64,000 bases of DNA from Treponema sp. (GCA_017484285.1 JAFUTH010000005.1:62001-126000), one strand, 5' to 3'. Shown: positions 44,709 through 54,286, counted from the first letter of the stretch. Program-made: numbers and translations. Notes: generated from the letters alone by a model not told the origin.

Positions 44709-45706
44709 TGCGCCTCCTCTTTTGCGCTCGGACTGACAGAATAAAATTTCTCCAGCAGATTGTCGGGGTGATACGAGAGTTTTGCTTTGCGTAAGCCCTC
44801 AACGCCCATGTCTTCTTCGCGGTTCAAAAACTCGTAGCTGTCCGCCGCGTTCGCAAAACACCAGTTGATTGCCGCGTATGCGCCGTTTGAAGCAGCTTCG
44901 GAAAGGCATTTTTCAAAGTGGACGTCGAGCATAGTGTCCGAGATGCGCGAAGCGAGCGTCATGGCGACAGGCGTTCCGTTCGTGTACAGAACGCCGCCGT
45001 CAAGCGCAAAATCTTCTCTGTTTTCGAGCGCAGTTTTTATCATCTCGTGCTCTAAATTGAGGATTCGCCTGTCCTCGTCGCTGAGTACCATTTCGCCCAA
45101 TTCAGCCAACGCGAATCGCTCTTCGAGCCACTGGTGCGCCACGAGAATCATATCGTCGGCAATCGCGCACAGATTGAGCGAGCGGAATTCCCACGCGCCC
45201 TCGTAGGTTCGCAAAAAGCGCGAAACATGGTTCTTCTTTTTGTGGTACGTTTTTCCTTGCAAGGCGGCGAGTTTTTCGCGCGAGTAAATGTAATCGACAT
45301 CATCGCGGTTCGTCTGCCACTCAAGCGCAAATTCGGGGAAGTCCGTTTTGAACACAGCATCGATTTCGTTTTTTTGAGTTTCAGTGAGCAGACAGAATTT
45401 CACTTCGCGCGCGTTTGCCTGCGCATCCTCGATAATGAGCGAAACAGCCTCGCTCAACGAATGATTTTTATCGGCGTCGGGCATTTTTTGATCACAGAGT
45501 TTTATCGGAAAGCCGTAGCCCGTGCGATTTTCTTTGCCGGTGTAGTAGCGGAACAAATAGCCTTTTTCGATTGCCGTTTTGGTGTCATATTTTTTTTGAA
45601 GAAGAAAAATGTTTACGAGAGATGTGTCGCTGCCTTCGAGCTGAGAAGAAAGCACGCAATCCTTGAGAAAATGAAAATCTTCAAGCGTAAGAACTGACCA
45701 ATTCAT
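44702..45706 (-). CDS. DUF2156-family acyltransferase-like protein
   Basis: 334 residues, resembling the phosphatidylglycerol lysyltransferase C-terminal (GNAT-fold) domain, DUF2156. The marker segment is DYIYSREKLAALQGKTYHKK followed by NHVSRFLRTY, and later MTLASRISDTMLDVHFEKC with AAINWCFANA. A soluble protein, no membrane helices; the substrate is unknown, possibly an aminoacyl-tRNA-dependent transfer. It precedes the cysteine-cluster gene in an overlapping operon. No strong ribosome site before the ATG. Confidence 0.83.
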   Translation of the reverse strand: MNWSVLTLEDFHFLKDCVLSSQLEGSDTSLVNIFLLQKKYDTKTAIEKGYLFRYYTGKENRTGYGFPIKLCDQKMPDADKNHSLSEAVSLIIEDAQANAREVKFCLLTETQKNEIDAVFKTDFPEFALEWQTNRDDVDYIYSREKLAALQGKTYHKKKNHVSRFLRTYEGAWEFRSLNLCAIADDMILVAHQWLEERFALAELGEMVLSDEDRRILNLEHEMIKTALENREDFALDGGVLYTNGTPVAMTLASRISDTMLDVHFEKCLSEAASNGAYAAINWCFANAADSYEFLNREEDMGVEGLRKAKLSYHPDNLLEKFYSVSPSAKEEAQC

Positions 45707-45920
45707 ATTGTATAAAATATAACAGAATCTGAGTGAATCGTCAGTAAAAAAATAAAAAGAGCGCGAAACGTCAAAAAAATATCGGAAATTTGAAAATAAT
45801 CGTATGTTTTTTATTCTGACGAAGTTCTATACTCATACTGCGCGAAAATTCTTTTGATTTTCCGCAACATCAGTATAAAAAATGTTCTCTTCAATTAAGA
45901 ACACTTTGGGGGTAAATTCC

Positions 45921-46424
45921 ATGAAAAAAATCTTTGCTACACTCGCTGCTACGTTTATGCTCGGAGCTTTCGCATTTGCAGAAGGCTACATCAACGGAAA
46001 CGACCTTGAAAAAGGTCAGATTACCGAAGAAAAGCAGGAAGAGGACGGATTCGTTCTCATCGGCTCTGTCGAGAAGGCAATGGAAGTCAAAAAGTGCGAC
46101 ACCCGCACCGTTGGCGATGACACATTCACTCAGTGTATCTCTACAAAAGGTTCTGGCAACGCTAAAAAAGGCGAGCGCCTCATCACGTTCCCAGTAAAAG
46201 CTGGCGAAACCGTTAAAATCCTCTGCAACAACTCAGGTTCTGGCTCACGCCCGCTCCACCTCGTCAACATGGACACACTCGAGGAAGTCAAAGTTATCGC
46301 AGCTGGCTCTTACAAAGAGGGCGACGTTCATATCGACTCAACAAAAATCGATGTTGCTGGCACATACGGTGTCTACAGCACTTCTGGCGGTATGTACATC
46401 TACAAAATCGAAATCAACAAATAA
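45921..46424 (+). CDS. Small secreted beta-sandwich protein, possible carbohydrate-binding partner of PL9
   Basis: 167 residues, start at 45921 (GGGGG upstream, then signal peptide MKKIFATLAATFMLGAFAFA). The mature part is a single beta-rich domain: KGERLITFPVKAGETVKILC, RPLHLVNMDTLEEV and a C-terminal GGMYIYKIEIN. That ending resembles non-catalytic domains found at the end of secreted pectate lyases. A terminator follows, so it is expressed separately from the PL9 gene 124 bases downstream. Function is inference from fold and context. Confidence 0.7.
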   Translation: MKKIFATLAATFMLGAFAFAEGYINGNDLEKGQITEEKQEEDGFVLIGSVEKAMEVKKCDTRTVGDDTFTQCISTKGSGNAKKGERLITFPVKAGETVKILCNNSGSGSRPLHLVNMDTLEEVKVIAAGSYKEGDVHIDSTKIDVAGTYGVYSTSGGMYIYKIEINK

Positions 46425-46470
46425 GTGATTCTCTATCGCTAAAATTCTGTTATATTTCGAAATAAATGGG

Positions 46471-46498
46471 AGGCAGACTGAAATACGTCTGCCTTTTT
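46471..46498 (+). terminator. Intrinsic terminator after the small secreted gene
   Basis: AGGCAGAC/GTCTGCCT stem with an 8-base loop followed by TTTTT, between the stop at 46424 and the PL9 start. Confidence 0.9.
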
Positions 46499-46547
46499 CG
46501 TAATTTCTGTAGTATAATAAAAAAGCTATTTTTAAAAGGAGAAATGA

Positions 46548-49500
46548 ATGATGAAAAAATCACTCTTGAACCTTTTGTGTGCTTCTGCAATCGCACTCTT
46601 TGCAACAGCAGGCGCTTTCGCAGATAAAACACCGTGGGCTGACGTTGCGGCTCCGGCAATCACAAAAGTTGAGCAGACTGGTCCAAACGAAATCAAAGTA
46701 TCGTTCAACAGTCTCACATCAAACGACGGTGCTGACAAAGGCACGGTCAGCTTCAAATCAGACACGGGAGCTTCTGGAAGCGAAGCCTACGGACGCACTC
46801 GCAAAGAAGCAAAAGTCGCCACCTTCACCGTGAACAAGTCTGGCACATACACATTCACCGTCTATGCTGAGCGCAACGGCGAAAAAGACAAGCATCAGTC
46901 AGAGCCAGCAACATTCAAATACACGCTCCCACTGATAAAGAGCGCGGTCATGGTGCGAAACTTGGGCGCAGGCAAAATGGTTGTCACATGGTCGCCCGTT
47001 CCCGAGGCAGACGGCTACGTTCTTTCGTACACCGACGCTTCTGGCAAAAAAGTCTCTCAAGAGAAGACCACGAAACTCTCTGGCGAAGTCACACTTCCGG
47101 TCGGAACAGTGTCAAACTTCGTTGTTGCGGCAACGCGCGGCTCAGAATCGCTTGATTCTGACACTATCAAAAAGACTGCGCGCGCAGAGACAGAACGAGT
47201 CTGGAACTTCACTGAGTTTGGTACTTCTACAAACCCAAAACGAAACAACTTCCAGTTGCTCGACTCAGATAATCTCAAAGTCAAGCTCAATTCTTGTACG
47301 TTCGACGAAAAAACGGGCAACATCATCGACAAGGGCGGTAAATTCGAAACATTCTTCGACGGCATTTCATTCTACTACACCGAAATCGACCCGTATAAAG
47401 AGAACTTCGAGCTTACGGCAACGGTCACCGTCGACTATCACAACCCGATGGCAGACGGCCAGGAAGGCTTCGGTCTTTTGGCAATCGACCGCTTGGGTAT
47501 CGACGGCGAGCCGATGGTCATCGCATACAACAACTCGGCAGGTGTCATCTCTCGCAAATTCACCACTCATGTCAACGGCGTCAAAAAAGAAATCAAAGAC
47601 GGTCTCGGCTCACGCTTTGTCTCTGGAATCACCGATGCAATCATCGCTGAGGGTGACGCGGCTATCTCTCAGAAATGTTTGAGCGTTGGTCGTGCATTCA
47701 GCTATGATCAGTCATCAGACGCAATCAAAACAGGCGACGTATACCGCGTAACGCTCAAAAAAGACAACACGGGCTATCACGCAATCTATAAGCGAGCAAT
47801 CGCTTCTGAAGATACGGTCGAAGAATTCATCATGTACGACAACGAGAACGAAAAACTCGTTCAGCTCGATAAAGACCACATCTATGTCGGTTTTGCCGTC
47901 GCACGTGGTTGTAACGCAACATTCAGCGACGTTGATTTCAAAATCACCGACCCCAAAAAAGACCCGCCAGCAATTCCAGAGCCACCGACACTCGTTCCGC
48001 TCACCACAACAATCGATTGCCCGACAACATGGTACGACCAGAAATATCCGTTCGTGTTCACCACAAACTCAAACGGTACAATTCACGTCGAAGACAAAGA
48101 AGGCAAAGTCCTCATCAAGGCTGATAAAGTAAAAGCGAACGAAGACTACAAAAAAGTCCTCAAAATCAAGAAAGGCATCAACGACCTTCACGTTACGTTC
48201 GATCCTGAAGACGGATGGCGACCATCTAAAAAAGAAGTTATCGCACAGTTCAACAGCGACCCGAAAGTCAACGATTACGAAGAGAACTACAGGCCGGTCA
48301 CGTACATGCACACCATCATTTCAATGACATTCGGCGGAAAAGAACTGTATGTTTCTCAGAATGGCGATGTATTCGGAAAAGGCACAAAAGACAGTCCGAT
48401 TGACTTGCTCTCGGCACTCCAGTATGCAAAACCGGGTCAGACCATCTTGCTTGAGGGCGGAAAATACTATCCGTCAAAGAGCTTGTGGATTGAACGCGGA
48501 AACAATGGCACTGCAAAAGCACGAAAAGTGCTCAAATCTGCTGATCCAAACAACCGCGCAATTCTCGATTTCACTGGTTCAAAGGCAAGCGTCACGGCAT
48601 TCAACCTGTACGGAAACTACTGGACAATCGAAAACATCGACATCACTGGCACTCCCGACGACTGTAAGGCATTACAGATTGCAGGCGCATACAACGAAGT
48701 CCGCATGGTCGACACCTATTTGAACGGCGACACGGGAATTCAGATTGCGGGACGCTCTGCTGAACCGCCGGCAAAATGGCCACATCACAACTTGGTATTC
48801 GGCTGTGAATCATTCGGAAACTGCGACCCGGCTCAGAACAATGCTGACGGTTTCGCTTCAAAACTCACGTCGGGCGAAGGAAACATCTTCCGAAACTGCG
48901 TGGCTCACCACAACGTAGACGACGGATGGGACTTGTACGCAAAGATTGAGACTGGTCCAATCGGCGCTGTATTGCTCGAAAACTGTATCGCATACAACAA
49001 CGGTCGAAAGATTGACAACACAGGTAAGGGCGACGGAAACGGATTCAAACTCGGTGGCGACGGCATTGCGGTCAAACACCTCATCAAGAATTCAATTTCA
49101 TTCAACAACGATTTGAACGGTATCACCACCAACTCGAACCCAGCGCTCCTTGTTGAAAATTGTACGCTGTACGGCAACAAAGAAACGAACCTCAACCTCT
49201 ACGGCAAAGGCGACGCAAAACAGTATCCGCGAACGGCAAGCGCAAAGGGCGTGCTCTCTTCTGCAGGAAACGGACGAGACAAATTCGACGACGACAAAGA
49301 CCCGGATATGCGTAAACGATTGGCAGACGATTCAAACTTCTTCTACGATGGCGCACAGGCTACCAACAAGAGCGGTGCAAACCTCGGAAAAGACGCATTC
49401 GTGAGCGTTGACTTTGAGAACATCTCGAACGGTCTCAAAGAAGACGGCAAAACGTTCAACCGTCTCCCACGAAGCGCAGACGGCGTGTTCGATTTGGGCG

Positions 49501-49586
49501 ACTTGTTCAAATTGACCGACAAAGTTCCGGCAAACGTTGGCGCAGATTATAATTACGTAGTCCGCGGTAACGGCAAGAAAAAATAA
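46548..49586 (+). CDS. Secreted polysaccharide lyase family 9 pectate lyase with FN3 domain
   Basis: 1012 residues. Signal peptide ending ATAGAFA, an N-terminal beta domain, a fibronectin type III domain (about 125-215), a large jelly-roll-like region (about 220-470), and a right-handed beta-helix (about 600-980). The helix has the PL9 catalytic set: Asp767 in NADGFASKL, Asp791/792/795 in NVDDGWDLY for calcium, and Lys834 in GNGFKLGG as base. The 24-residue and 4-residue Asp spacings equal those I recall for Pel9A of Dickeya. It cleaves polygalacturonate by beta-elimination outside the cell. AAAGGAG precedes ATGATG. Confidence 0.94.
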   Translation: MMKKSLLNLLCASAIALFATAGAFADKTPWADVAAPAITKVEQTGPNEIKVSFNSLTSNDGADKGTVSFKSDTGASGSEAYGRTRKEAKVATFTVNKSGTYTFTVYAERNGEKDKHQSEPATFKYTLPLIKSAVMVRNLGAGKMVVTWSPVPEADGYVLSYTDASGKKVSQEKTTKLSGEVTLPVGTVSNFVVAATRGSESLDSDTIKKTARAETERVWNFTEFGTSTNPKRNNFQLLDSDNLKVKLNSCTFDEKTGNIIDKGGKFETFFDGISFYYTEIDPYKENFELTATVTVDYHNPMADGQEGFGLLAIDRLGIDGEPMVIAYNNSAGVISRKFTTHVNGVKKEIKDGLGSRFVSGITDAIIAEGDAAISQKCLSVGRAFSYDQSSDAIKTGDVYRVTLKKDNTGYHAIYKRAIASEDTVEEFIMYDNENEKLVQLDKDHIYVGFAVARGCNATFSDVDFKITDPKKDPPAIPEPPTLVPLTTTIDCPTTWYDQKYPFVFTTNSNGTIHVEDKEGKVLIKADKVKANEDYKKVLKIKKGINDLHVTFDPEDGWRPSKKEVIAQFNSDPKVNDYEENYRPVTYMHTIISMTFGGKELYVSQNGDVFGKGTKDSPIDLLSALQYAKPGQTILLEGGKYYPSKSLWIERGNNGTAKARKVLKSADPNNRAILDFTGSKASVTAFNLYGNYWTIENIDITGTPDDCKALQIAGAYNEVRMVDTYLNGDTGIQIAGRSAEPPAKWPHHNLVFGCESFGNCDPAQNNADGFASKLTSGEGNIFRNCVAHHNVDDGWDLYAKIETGPIGAVLLENCIAYNNGRKIDNTGKGDGNGFKLGGDGIAVKHLIKNSISFNNDLNGITTNSNPALLVENCTLYGNKETNLNLYGKGDAKQYPRTASAKGVLSSAGNGRDKFDDDKDPDMRKRLADDSNFFYDGAQATNKSGANLGKDAFVSVDFENISNGLKEDGKTFNRLPRSADGVFDLGDLFKLTDKVPANVGADYNYVVRGNGKKK

Positions 49587-49600
49587 ACACAACGAGTTTT

Positions 49601-49625
49601 CCCCGCCTCGTGCGGGGATTTTTTT
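49601..49625 (+). terminator. Intrinsic terminator after the PL9 gene
   Basis: CCCCGC/GCGGGG stem with CTCGT loop followed by A and seven T. Confidence 0.93.
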
Positions 49626-49670
49626 GTCTTTCCACTTTTCATAAATCCCCAAACAAATTACACTCTCTCA

Positions 49671-50360
49671 ATGCGCACAATCTGCTTTAAGTGTCTCCGC
49701 CCTACGGAAAGTTGTCTCTGTAAATTCGTTCCGCCGTTTGACTCGGGCGTCAAATTCGTATTCCTCATGCACCCAAAAGAGGCAAAGCGAAACCGAACGG
49801 GAACGGGACGCGTGGCTCATGCAGGCTTGATTGACTCAGAAATTTTGGTCGGGATTGATTTTACAAAGCACGCGCGGTTGTGCGAATTGCTCGCCGACGA
49901 ACAGTATTATCCCGTGCTGCTCTACCCCGACGAAAACGCATGGACGGCGCAAAAAGAAGGCTTTAAAGCCGAAATTGGGGGCAAAAAATTGCTCGCCATT
50001 ATCATCGACTCAACATGGTTTTGCTCAAAAAAGATGATTAAGCTCTCAACGAACATTATGGCGCTCCCGAAGCTCAGTTTTGCAGGAAGCTACCGCTCAA
50101 TCTATACGTTCAAAAAAGAACCGAGCGAAGAGTGCGTGTCCACGATTGAGACGTGCTATTACCTAATTAAGGAATTACAAGAAGCTGAAATCGTCAAAAA
50201 AAGCGTGAATCCCGAGTGCTTGATGACGGCATTTAAAGAACTCATCAAATTTCAGCTTCAAAAAGAAAACGACCGCATCGACGGCAAGCTCCCGAATTCC
50301 CACGCAACGGATTTTAAGTACACCAAGAAAAAGGAAATTCCTGAGTTTATTTCACATTGA
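49671..50360 (+). CDS. DTW-domain tRNA-uridine aminocarboxypropyltransferase
   Basis: 229 residues. N-terminal zinc-ribbon CFKCLRPTESCLC, then the SPOUT-like DTW domain with HPKEAKRNRTGTGRVAH and the signature DSTW (113-116). The family (TapT/YfiP) adds the 3-amino-3-carboxypropyl group of S-adenosylmethionine to a tRNA uridine. No ribosome site: TTTTCA, 17 bases, TACACT, six bases, ATG. The 3' end overlaps the convergent GH3 gene by 14 bases. Confidence 0.92.
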   Translation: MRTICFKCLRPTESCLCKFVPPFDSGVKFVFLMHPKEAKRNRTGTGRVAHAGLIDSEILVGIDFTKHARLCELLADEQYYPVLLYPDENAWTAQKEGFKAEIGGKKLLAIIIDSTWFCSKKMIKLSTNIMALPKLSFAGSYRSIYTFKKEPSEECVSTIETCYYLIKELQEAEIVKKSVNPECLMTAFKELIKFQLQKENDRIDGKLPNSHATDFKYTKKKEIPEFISH

Positions 50361-52071
50361 GCGGAAGCTTGCCCTGCGGCTCAAAATCACCCGCAAGCGC
50401 CGAGAACAAGGCTTTGAACGTGTACGGCGAATAGCTATAGCCGAACAAAATCGTGTCGGCAAAGTCAAAGCCACTCAAAACAGGCACCGGCGTCAGCGCA
50501 GACATGATAATCACGCGCTTTCCACTGCGAGAGAGGCGTTTTGCAATCTGCGCGCCCTCAGTATTCGGCACGTAAAAGATAATCGTGTCGTAATTATTCG
50601 CCATTGCCTCAAGCTGATTGCCGTTCCAGTCGATGCCGACAGGACCGAGTCCGTCAAAATTGATTTTATAGTACGCGAATTCCCCGTAGCGTTTTTTTGC
50701 TTCTTCAAAAAACTCAGACTCAACATGATACGAAAGATTGTTTTCGTTCGGGAACGTGTCCGCAGGTCCGACAACGAGAAGCCGGTCGGTGCCCGCGCGC
50801 TTATAAGGAAAATCGCCCTTTTTGTACAAAGTGATTGCACGGCATGCCTGTGAGAGAAAGAATTTCTGCCCTTCTTTGTCGGGAATTTGGTCTTTTAGAC
50901 GCGCAATTTCTGGATACAACGGAGCAGCATTTCCGTTCTTAAAATACGTGAGTTTTGTAAGAATGACACGACGAGCCGCGCTCTCAACGATTTTTCGGAA
51001 GTCAGGATTTTCTTTGATGTTCGCGAGATTAAGCGTCCACAAGCGCTCGTCAAGTTCAGCCGTGCGGGAACTCAAAATAATGTCGTTTCCCGCGAGGATT
51101 GCCATTTCAAACGCCTTCGAGCTGTTGCCCGCATAGCCCCACGCGCCCTGCATCATCATATCGTCGGTGATAATCAAACCGCTAAAGTGCAATTTTTCGC
51201 GCAAGATGTCGTTGAGCCACGTGCGCGACAGCGAGGCGGGGTCTGCATCAATGCGCGGATAGAGCAAATGCCCGCTCATGATTGCGGGAACGTTCTGAGA
51301 AATGAGGTATTTGAACGGAACAAGCTCGCGCTTTTCTGCCGCATCATAGTCAATGTACACGCCCGGAAGTTTTACATGGGAATCAGCGCTCGTGTCGCCA
51401 TGCCCCGGAAAGTGCTTTGCCGTCGGAATCACCCCTGCCGCCATTGAGCCGGCAACAAATGCAGAGCCGAGTTGCCCGACAAATTCCGGGTCTTCGCCAA
51501 ATGAACGTGAACTGATGACCGAAGAATCGTGATTCGTGTACAAATCGATGGTGGGCGCAAAATTCATGTTGATGCCAAGCGCCTTGATTTCGCGCGAAAT
51601 GTAATATGCGCTGTAGTATGCGTCAACGGGATACTGAGACGCACCGATTGCCATGTTGCCCGGCGTTTCGCTCGTGTCGCCCTTGACGTGCCGAATCCAT
51701 CCGCCCTCTTGGTCTGTTGCCACAAAGAGCGGGATTTTGTATCGCCGTTGCTGAGAGCGTTCCTGTAAAGAGGCGATTGATTTTGCGACAAGCTCCGTGT
51801 TGTTTGTGTTCCAGCCGAAGACTTTTACGCTTCCCAAGCCGCGGTCAGACACCCACTGATTTAAAAGCGCGCTCGGCTCTTCTCCCGCCCAGCCGAACAT
51901 AAAAATCTGCGCGAGCAATTCTTCATCACTCAAGCGGGAAACGAGAAAATCAGCAAGCGCCTCGTTTGGATACTCGCTCCAAAAATCAGCATGTTCGGGA
52001 ATAGAAGCGTTTTGTGTGTATGAGTTAAAAAAAGCAAAAATAGTTAAAATAAAAGCAAAAACCTTTTTCAT
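50347..52071 (-). CDS. Glycoside hydrolase family 3, NagZ-like, exported
   Basis: 574 residues with signal peptide (MKKVFAFILTIFAFFNSYTQ). The barrel domain has the NagZ-type loop KHFPGHGDTSADSH, which supplies the general acid/base His, and nucleophile Asp303 in IITDDMMMQG. A C-terminal Rossmann-like domain follows (about 420-574). The signatures fit beta-N-acetylhexosaminidases rather than beta-glucosidases, so the substrate is probably peptidoglycan fragments or chitin-type sugars. TAGAAT ends seven bases before the ATG; no ribosome site is seen. Confidence 0.93.
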   Translation of the reverse strand: MKKVFAFILTIFAFFNSYTQNASIPEHADFWSEYPNEALADFLVSRLSDEELLAQIFMFGWAGEEPSALLNQWVSDRGLGSVKVFGWNTNNTELVAKSIASLQERSQQRRYKIPLFVATDQEGGWIRHVKGDTSETPGNMAIGASQYPVDAYYSAYYISREIKALGINMNFAPTIDLYTNHDSSVISSRSFGEDPEFVGQLGSAFVAGSMAAGVIPTAKHFPGHGDTSADSHVKLPGVYIDYDAAEKRELVPFKYLISQNVPAIMSGHLLYPRIDADPASLSRTWLNDILREKLHFSGLIITDDMMMQGAWGYAGNSSKAFEMAILAGNDIILSSRTAELDERLWTLNLANIKENPDFRKIVESAARRVILTKLTYFKNGNAAPLYPEIARLKDQIPDKEGQKFFLSQACRAITLYKKGDFPYKRAGTDRLLVVGPADTFPNENNLSYHVESEFFEEAKKRYGEFAYYKINFDGLGPVGIDWNGNQLEAMANNYDTIIFYVPNTEGAQIAKRLSRSGKRVIIMSALTPVPVLSGFDFADTILFGYSYSPYTFKALFSALAGDFEPQGKLPLNVK

Positions 52072-52154
52072 TCGGATTATTCTATCAAATTGCGCTGAAT
52101 CTTTCTATTACGCCTAGACAAAGATTCGTCTTTTCGCTATAGTATATTCACTTT

Positions 52155-52226
52155 GGCGTCTTATCCAAGCGGTAAGGAAGCGGTCTGCAAAACCGTTATG
52201 CAGCAGTTCGATTCTGCTAGACGCCT
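52155..52226 (+). tRNA. tRNA-Cys (anticodon GCA)
   Basis: Acceptor GGCGTCT pairs with AGACGCC. Anticodon arm GCGGT-CTGCAAA-ACCGT gives GCA. T arm AGCAG-TTCGATT-CTGCT. CCA is not encoded; discriminator is T (U), normal for tRNA-Cys. Confidence 0.97.
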
Positions 52227-52235
52227 TGCAAAACG

Positions 52236-52262
52236 TGAGTCGCTTCGGCGGCTCATTTTTTT
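52236..52262 (+). terminator. Intrinsic terminator after tRNA-Cys
   Basis: TGAGTCGC/GCGGCTCA stem (one G-T pair), TTCG tetraloop, then seven T. Confidence 0.93.
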
Positions 52263-52321
52263 GCCTTCCGAGTCTCCCGGAGAGCTGCGCTCGTAGGGGC
52301 TGGGGCTCGATAAAATATAGT

Positions 52322-52347
52322 GGGAGCGGAAACGCTCCCTTTTTTTT
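52322..52347 (+). terminator. Second terminator-type hairpin with no obvious upstream gene
   Basis: GGGAGCG-GAAA-CGCTCCC followed by eight T on the plus strand, running into the stop codon of the minus-strand membrane-protein gene. The 59 bases between it and the tRNA-Cys terminator contain no reading frame. Confidence 0.75.
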
Positions 52348-52879
52348 ACGGCTTCAATCGCGGCGCTAACTCCAAAATCAACTCGACGGCGCGCTTTCGC
52401 TCATCTTCGCTCTCAAACAAAATCAAGTGTTCTGCGCCATTGTTCGTAAGCACGCGGAGCGTCTTAAAATCAACCTGCGTCGTTTCGGGGTCATTTTCGT
52501 AGGCAAGCGTTGGAAGAGAGAGTACATCGCTCCACAAAACTGCCGCCGTTCCAGAGATAAGCATGTGCTCGTAAATGCCCGCTTTTCCACAGCCACTCGC
52601 TTCTCGTGCGGCAATCTCCGCAGCCACAAGAGCCGTCGCGAGCAATACAATGTTCACGAACCACGAATAATTTCTGAGCGGCACAACGAAAATTAAAATG
52701 AAGGAAAGCACGGCAATGCCGACCCATTTTTTTGACGAAGCGACTTTGAGACTCATGCGTAACGCCCCCGCCTGTGCGAAAATTTTTTTTCGGCGATGTG
52801 GAATTGAAGCGAGAATTCCGATGTAGCCAAGCACGCTTGCGCCCAGCATTGAAATGTACGCGATTTGTTCGAATGTCAT
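52346..52879 (-). CDS. Membrane protein of unknown function
   Basis: 177 residues, start at 52879 (GAGGAC upstream). Hydrophobic segments at about 8-26, 48-66 and 70-90 are followed by a soluble C-terminal half containing LPTLAYENDPETTQVDFKTL and LILFESEDERKRAVELI, which by pattern could be a PH-like fold of the DUF5673 kind. Start ATG overlaps the stop TGA of the NUDIX gene (ATGA), so translation is coupled. No functional assignment. Confidence 0.78.
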   Translation of the reverse strand: MTFEQIAYISMLGASVLGYIGILASIPHRRKKIFAQAGALRMSLKVASSKKWVGIAVLSFILIFVVPLRNYSWFVNIVLLATALVAAEIAAREASGCGKAGIYEHMLISGTAAVLWSDVLSLPTLAYENDPETTQVDFKTLRVLTNNGAEHLILFESEDERKRAVELILELAPRLKP

Positions 52880-53403
52880 TTTTTTGTCCTCAACCACAAT
52901 GCGAGCGTTTTCCGTGCGCTGTCGAACGCAAGCGGAAGTTCCGCCAATTCCTGCTCGTTCCGAACGAAGCACTCTTCAAAGCCGAGCACTTCACCTTCTT
53001 GCGCGTGCAATGCAGCATCTTTTGGCAACGTCGCCTCGAAAAAGAGGTCACAGGTCTTGTATTGAATTTGCTTGTACTCGTACGTGTTCGGAAAACTCGC
53101 GATATAACGGAGCGAAGTCGGCTCAACACCGATTTCTTCCTTGCACTCGCGCAGACAGGCTTCTTCTGCCGTTTCGTCGGGGTCAACAAAGCCGCCCGGG
53201 AATGCGAGAAATCCCTTTCGCGGCTCTTTTGCCCGCTTTTCGAGCAGAATTTTGCCTTGTGCCGTTTGAATCACAAGTCCGACCGCGCTTGCGACATTGT
53301 TGTACAAATCAAAGCCGCAGTCAGCGCAGAGCCACTTTCGCATGTTCACATTTTTGATATTTTTTCCGCCACAATTCGGGCAGTACGCAAAATCATTTTT
53401 CAT
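52876..53403 (-). CDS. Zinc-ribbon NUDIX hydrolase
   Basis: 175 residues. Start at 53403, with AGGAC upstream and the zinc ribbon CPNCG...CADCG (Cys8, 11, 26, 29) right at the N-terminus. The NUDIX box is complete: GFVDPDETAEEACLRECKEE then IG. The ribbon-plus-NUDIX layout recalls NudC, but it lacks the full NudC N-terminal domain, so a general nucleotide-diphosphate hydrolase is the safer call. It lies 22 bases after the GNAT gene and overlaps the membrane-protein gene, forming a three-gene operon. Confidence 0.92.
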   Translation of the reverse strand: MKNDFAYCPNCGGKNIKNVNMRKWLCADCGFDLYNNVASAVGLVIQTAQGKILLEKRAKEPRKGFLAFPGGFVDPDETAEEACLRECKEEIGVEPTSLRYIASFPNTYEYKQIQYKTCDLFFEATLPKDAALHAQEGEVLGFEECFVRNEQELAELPLAFDSARKTLALWLRTKK

Positions 53404-53425
53404 CGTTTTGTCCTGTCGTATTCTA

Positions 53426-54286
53426 TCAGTAATAACAAATTTTGTATTCGGAAAAGGCTTCAAATCCGCACTTTTTGTACAGATTCACTGCCGCCACATT
53501 CGATTTTTTGACAAAAAGCACGACCGCCCATCCCTCATCTGCGTGCTTTCGGCTCAACACGCCGACTAAAAAGTGCGCGATTCCCTGCCGCCTGAAAGCT
53601 GGAACGGTAAAAATGCCGCCGAATTGCACGACGTGCTCGCCTTGCGCATTGATTGACAGTTTTGCGACAAAGGCATCATCTCCCTTAAGCGCAAAAACAG
53701 TTCCCGCTGTGAGCGATTTTTTCAGAAGCGCGCGGCTGTTTTCTTCACTGAATTGCGAGGCATCAACGACGACTTCTTCTCGCTCGTACGCGGCTTGAAT
53801 CGGTGCGAGGGCATCGACATCACACGGGGCGGCACGGATAATCTGCACGCGCGAAAATCGTTTCGGTCGAGTCAGAGTATACGGTATCTTTTTATATACC
53901 ATAAGTATATAATCGCACGAAGACGACGGATTTTTCTGGAATTGCTCAGAAAACACGCGCGCAAAAAAGTCAGTTCCCGCCCGTGTGCCGATAATACTGA
54001 ACAGATTCCGCTTTCCAAACTGCGAAAAATGTGACTTACAAAGCGACAACAATTCCGCGGACTCACACAACGCATCATCTTCAAAACAATGGAGCACTTG
54101 CCCGCCAACTGAAACTGAAAACACTGCGCGAATCACATCATCGTCATGCGCAAAGAAAAAGCGGGCATCGTGCTTTAAAAAACGGCTCATGAGCGACACG
54201 CACGTTTTTTCATGCAGAACGAGGAAATCACGCACCCGCTTGTAAAATCGCGGAGAATTCTCGTCGGTTAGTTCAGAAATCAGCAT
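53426..54286 (-). CDS. GNAT-family N-acetyltransferase, two-domain
   Basis: 286 residues. The C-terminal half has acetyl-CoA motif A as FTVPAFRRQGIAHFLVGVL and motif B NVAAVNLYKKCGFEAF. The N-terminal half (1-140) is a second, degenerate GNAT-like or DUF4081-like domain. Substrate unknown. AGTATA complement gives TATACT ending six bases before the ATG, so it may be leaderless. First gene of the operon with the NUDIX protein and a membrane protein. Confidence 0.88.
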   Translation of the reverse strand: MLISELTDENSPRFYKRVRDFLVLHEKTCVSLMSRFLKHDARFFFAHDDDVIRAVFSVSVGGQVLHCFEDDALCESAELLSLCKSHFSQFGKRNLFSIIGTRAGTDFFARVFSEQFQKNPSSSCDYILMVYKKIPYTLTRPKRFSRVQIIRAAPCDVDALAPIQAAYEREEVVVDASQFSEENSRALLKKSLTAGTVFALKGDDAFVAKLSINAQGEHVVQFGGIFTVPAFRRQGIAHFLVGVLSRKHADEGWAVVLFVKKSNVAAVNLYKKCGFEAFSEYKICYY

